Part shown: in pieces, positions 62,317-64,000 of the stretch
How the letters are laid out: each line of letters begins with the position of its first letter
How positions within the stretch are numbered: the first letter of the stretch is position 1
NCBI GenBank assembly: GCA_036645955.1
Contig: JAVXND010000001.1
Location: 1-64,000, forward strand
Length of the DNA: 64,000 nt
Origin: Limiplasma sp036645955
GTDB taxonomy: Bacteria; Bacillota; Clostridia; Christensenellales; Aristaeellaceae
Direction of reading: 5' to 3'
Made by a program: the position numbers and the translations under genes
Notes under the pieces: model-generated
Told to the model about the DNA's origin: nothing
The model's database searches: none
What the model saw: the letters and a program-made list of their open reading frames with translations, nothing else

Positions 62317-63768
62317 ATGAACAAGAAACTGGTTGCACTGCTCCTGTCACTGCTTCTCTTGGTAGGCATGGTTCCCGCAGGTATGGCGGAAGGAACAGAT
62401 CTTTCCAAGCAAGAGCCCGTTAACCTCATCATTTACACCTTGGTAGCTGAACAGCCCGACCAACAACAGGTTTTCGACGCTGTAAACGCCTACACCAAGG
62501 AAAAGCTCAACACCACCGTGGAATATCACTTCTTTGGCGGCTCCTTTCTGGATAAGATTCAGGTGATCATGGCCTCTGGTGAGGAATATGACGCTTGCTT
62601 CACCTCCAACTGGGCCAACCCCTACAGCACCAACGTTGCAAAAGGCGCTTTCATGGATATTTCTTCCATGCTGCCCAACTACCCCACCCTGTATGGCAGC
62701 ATGCCCGAAAACTTCTGGAAAGCGGCCACTGTTAACGGCGGCATTTACGCTGTGCCCAATCAGCAAATCGCCGCCCGCACCATCGGCGGTTTGCTCCCCA
62801 AGGAATATTTGGACGGCACAGGCACCGACATTGCCCAGCTCAAAAGCTTAACAGGTGCCATGGACTACGCCCAAAAAGCATTTGATCAATACGGAGCCAA
62901 AGTCGGCGGCGTTAACGTAGCGCAGGTAGCGGACTATTGCGGCTATGAGTATATTTCGGATTACATGTCTGCTGGCGCCATCAAAATGGACGACGCGTCC
63001 GCCAAGGTTGTCAACCTATATGAAACGCCCGAATGGCTCAGCATGTTAAACGAACTCTATACCCTCAACGAAAAAGGCCTGCTGGATGGGCAATGCGGCT
63101 ACATGCCTGAATACGGCGAGAGCCAGCGCCTTGCCAAAAAAACCAGCCTGTTCTTCAGCGGCACCTATAAGCCGGGCGTAGAAGCCGAAGAATCCGTCCG
63201 TGCGGGATACGATTGTGCTTTTGCCACCACAGATGTAGCGCCTTACCTGTCCACAGGCAGCATCATTGCCACCATGTACGGCGTATCGGCTACCTCCAAG
63301 CATCCCGACCGTTTACTGCAATATTTAGAATTGCTCAACAGCGATCCTTACCTCATGAACTTGCTTTCCTACGGCATTGAGGATGTTCACTACAAAAAAA
63401 CAGGGGATAACACCATTGAAACCATTCCCAATTCAGGCTATGCACACGGCAGCTCTTGGGCCATTGGCAATGTGTTTAACACCTATGTTCTTCAAGGTCA
63501 GCCTCTAACCGTTTGGGAAGATACCAAAGCGCTCAACGCAAGCGCGGTTGGCTCCCCCATTCTTGGCTTTTCCTTCAACCCCGAGCCCATCAAAATGGAA
63601 TTGGCCAGCGTGGCTAAGGTTGTAAAGGAATACGAGAGCATTGTTGGCGGCGAGCTTCCCGTGGAAGAAACCAATCAAGCCTTCAACGCAAAGTTAAAAA
63701 CCGCAGGCGTAGATACCATCATTGCAGAAATGCAAAAGCAAATCGACGCATTCTTTGCCACCAAGTAA
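62317..63768 (+). CDS. extracellular solute-binding protein (importer 2)
   Basis: A 483-residue binding protein for importer 2. Signal peptide 1-24 (MNKKLVALLLS...GMA) without a Cys at the cleavage site, so again no lipobox. The fold pattern resembles the binding protein of importer 1 (ASGEEYDACFTSNWANPY here against SSGDAWDLCFTAHWGG there). AGGAGGTATCCCC precedes the ATG, identical to the site before the importer 1 binding protein. Substrate unknown. Confidence 0.9.
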   Translation: MNKKLVALLLSLLLLVGMVPAGMAEGTDLSKQEPVNLIIYTLVAEQPDQQQVFDAVNAYTKEKLNTTVEYHFFGGSFLDKIQVIMASGEEYDACFTSNWANPYSTNVAKGAFMDISSMLPNYPTLYGSMPENFWKAATVNGGIYAVPNQQIAARTIGGLLPKEYLDGTGTDIAQLKSLTGAMDYAQKAFDQYGAKVGGVNVAQVADYCGYEYISDYMSAGAIKMDDASAKVVNLYETPEWLSMLNELYTLNEKGLLDGQCGYMPEYGESQRLAKKTSLFFSGTYKPGVEAEESVRAGYDCAFATTDVAPYLSTGSIIATMYGVSATSKHPDRLLQYLELLNSDPYLMNLLSYGIEDVHYKKTGDNTIETIPNSGYAHGSSWAIGNVFNTYVLQGQPLTVWEDTKALNASAVGSPILGFSFNPEPIKMELASVAKVVKEYESIVGGELPVEETNQAFNAKLKTAGVDTIIAEMQKQIDAFFATK

Positions 63769-63790
63769 TCCGCGTTATCAAGCCACAGGG

Positions 63791-63810
63791 GCCTGCCGAA
63801 TTTGGCAGGC
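63791..63810 (+). other. stem-loop after the importer 2 binding protein
   Basis: GCCTGCC (63791-63797) pairs with GGCAGGC (63804-63810) around a 6 nt loop. There is no T-run, so it is more likely an mRNA-stabilising or processing hairpin than a full terminator, and the next gene may be co-transcribed. Confidence 0.5.
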
Positions 63811-63855
63811 TCCTTATCGGGATTTTTGACTTCACTTTGAAAGGACCGATCGCAC

Positions 63856-64000
63856 ATGACAAACCGTGAGCGTTTTATGGCAACGCTGAATCGTGAAAAA
63901 ATCGGCGGGCAGGTACCTCATTTCGAATTGGTATTTTTTCTAACCATGGAGGCCTTTGGAAAAATGCACCCCAGCCATCGCAATTATGTGCAATGGAACC
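63856..64000 (+). CDS. uroporphyrinogen-decarboxylase-family protein (N-terminus only)
   Basis: Only the first 48 residues are inside the window. The ATG at 63856 has AAAGGACC upstream. The start MTNRERFMATLNREK is the usual opening of URO-D family proteins found beside sugar importers. It follows importer 2 by 87 nt and would be the second URO-D member in this region. Catalytic residues lie outside the window, so the subfamily cannot be judged. Confidence 0.7.
   Translation, partial: MTNRERFMATLNREKIGGQVPHFELVFFLTMEAFGKMHPSHRNYVQWN

Overview
The window looks like chromosome from a spore-forming, gut-type clostridium, possibly of the Christensenellales or Oscillospirales. The evidence is strong AGGAGG ribosome sites, a GerW/YtfJ sporulation gene, the deoB-punA-dacF gene order known from Bacillus, a long-form Hpf, AddB, and several LplB/YtcP-type sugar importers with AraC regulators. 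Base composition is near 50% GC. No rRNA, tRNA, CRISPR array, transposase or phage gene was seen. Assignment below class level is a guess.

Layout. 1-2214 (minus) is the N-terminal part of a secreted SH3/Ig-like surface protein. 2408-6447 (minus) is a chaperone operon: an Hsp70, a DUF5685-like protein, a J-domain protein with a Cys-rich tail, and a zinc-ribbon membrane protein. 6624-8816 (plus) carries a DUF2953-like protein, ytfJ and a D,D-carboxypeptidase, and ends at a clear terminator. 8911-9443 is a non-coding tandem array of about 118-123 bp units, each holding the palindrome GGACACCATATATGGTGTCC. 9586-15501 (plus) is one operon: a PII-like protein and a CPA2 antiporter, then four phosphonate genes (phosphonopyruvate decarboxylase, a nucleotidyltransferase, a Fom1-like cytidylyltransferase/PEP-mutase fusion, and an iron-type alcohol dehydrogenase). 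Together these predict 2-hydroxyethylphosphonate and a CMP-activated form of it. hpf follows, behind a 214 bp leader that may hold a structured RNA.

17234-26685 (minus) encodes three very large signalling proteins: a REC-GGDEF-EAL-PAS-REC-GGDEF-PAS protein and two PAS hybrid histidine kinases. No DNA-binding response regulator lies beside them. 26894-29114 holds a VanZ-RDD fusion and an NAD-dependent epimerase. 29279-32372 (plus) holds a PHP phosphoesterase, a secreted protein with two barnase domains, its barstar inhibitor and asnA. 32381-37747 holds mnmE, addB and a small P-loop protein. 37911-42613 (minus) holds a Gfo/Idh oxidoreductase and dacF-punA-deoB (nucleoside salvage and cell wall).

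42703-64000 is a carbohydrate region. It contains a six-hairpin-type hydrolase, a GH2 beta-galactosidase, a membrane-bound AraC regulator, two complete LplB/YtcP/solute-binding-protein importers without an ATPase gene, three Gfo/Idh dehydrogenases, a ThuA-like protein, a soluble AraC regulator, and two uroporphyrinogen-decarboxylase-family proteins (the last cut by the window end). The likely theme is uptake of complex glycosides and their breakdown through oxidised (keto-sugar) intermediates. The best candidates for something new are the phosphonate operon, the double barnase, the palindrome array and the hpf leader.
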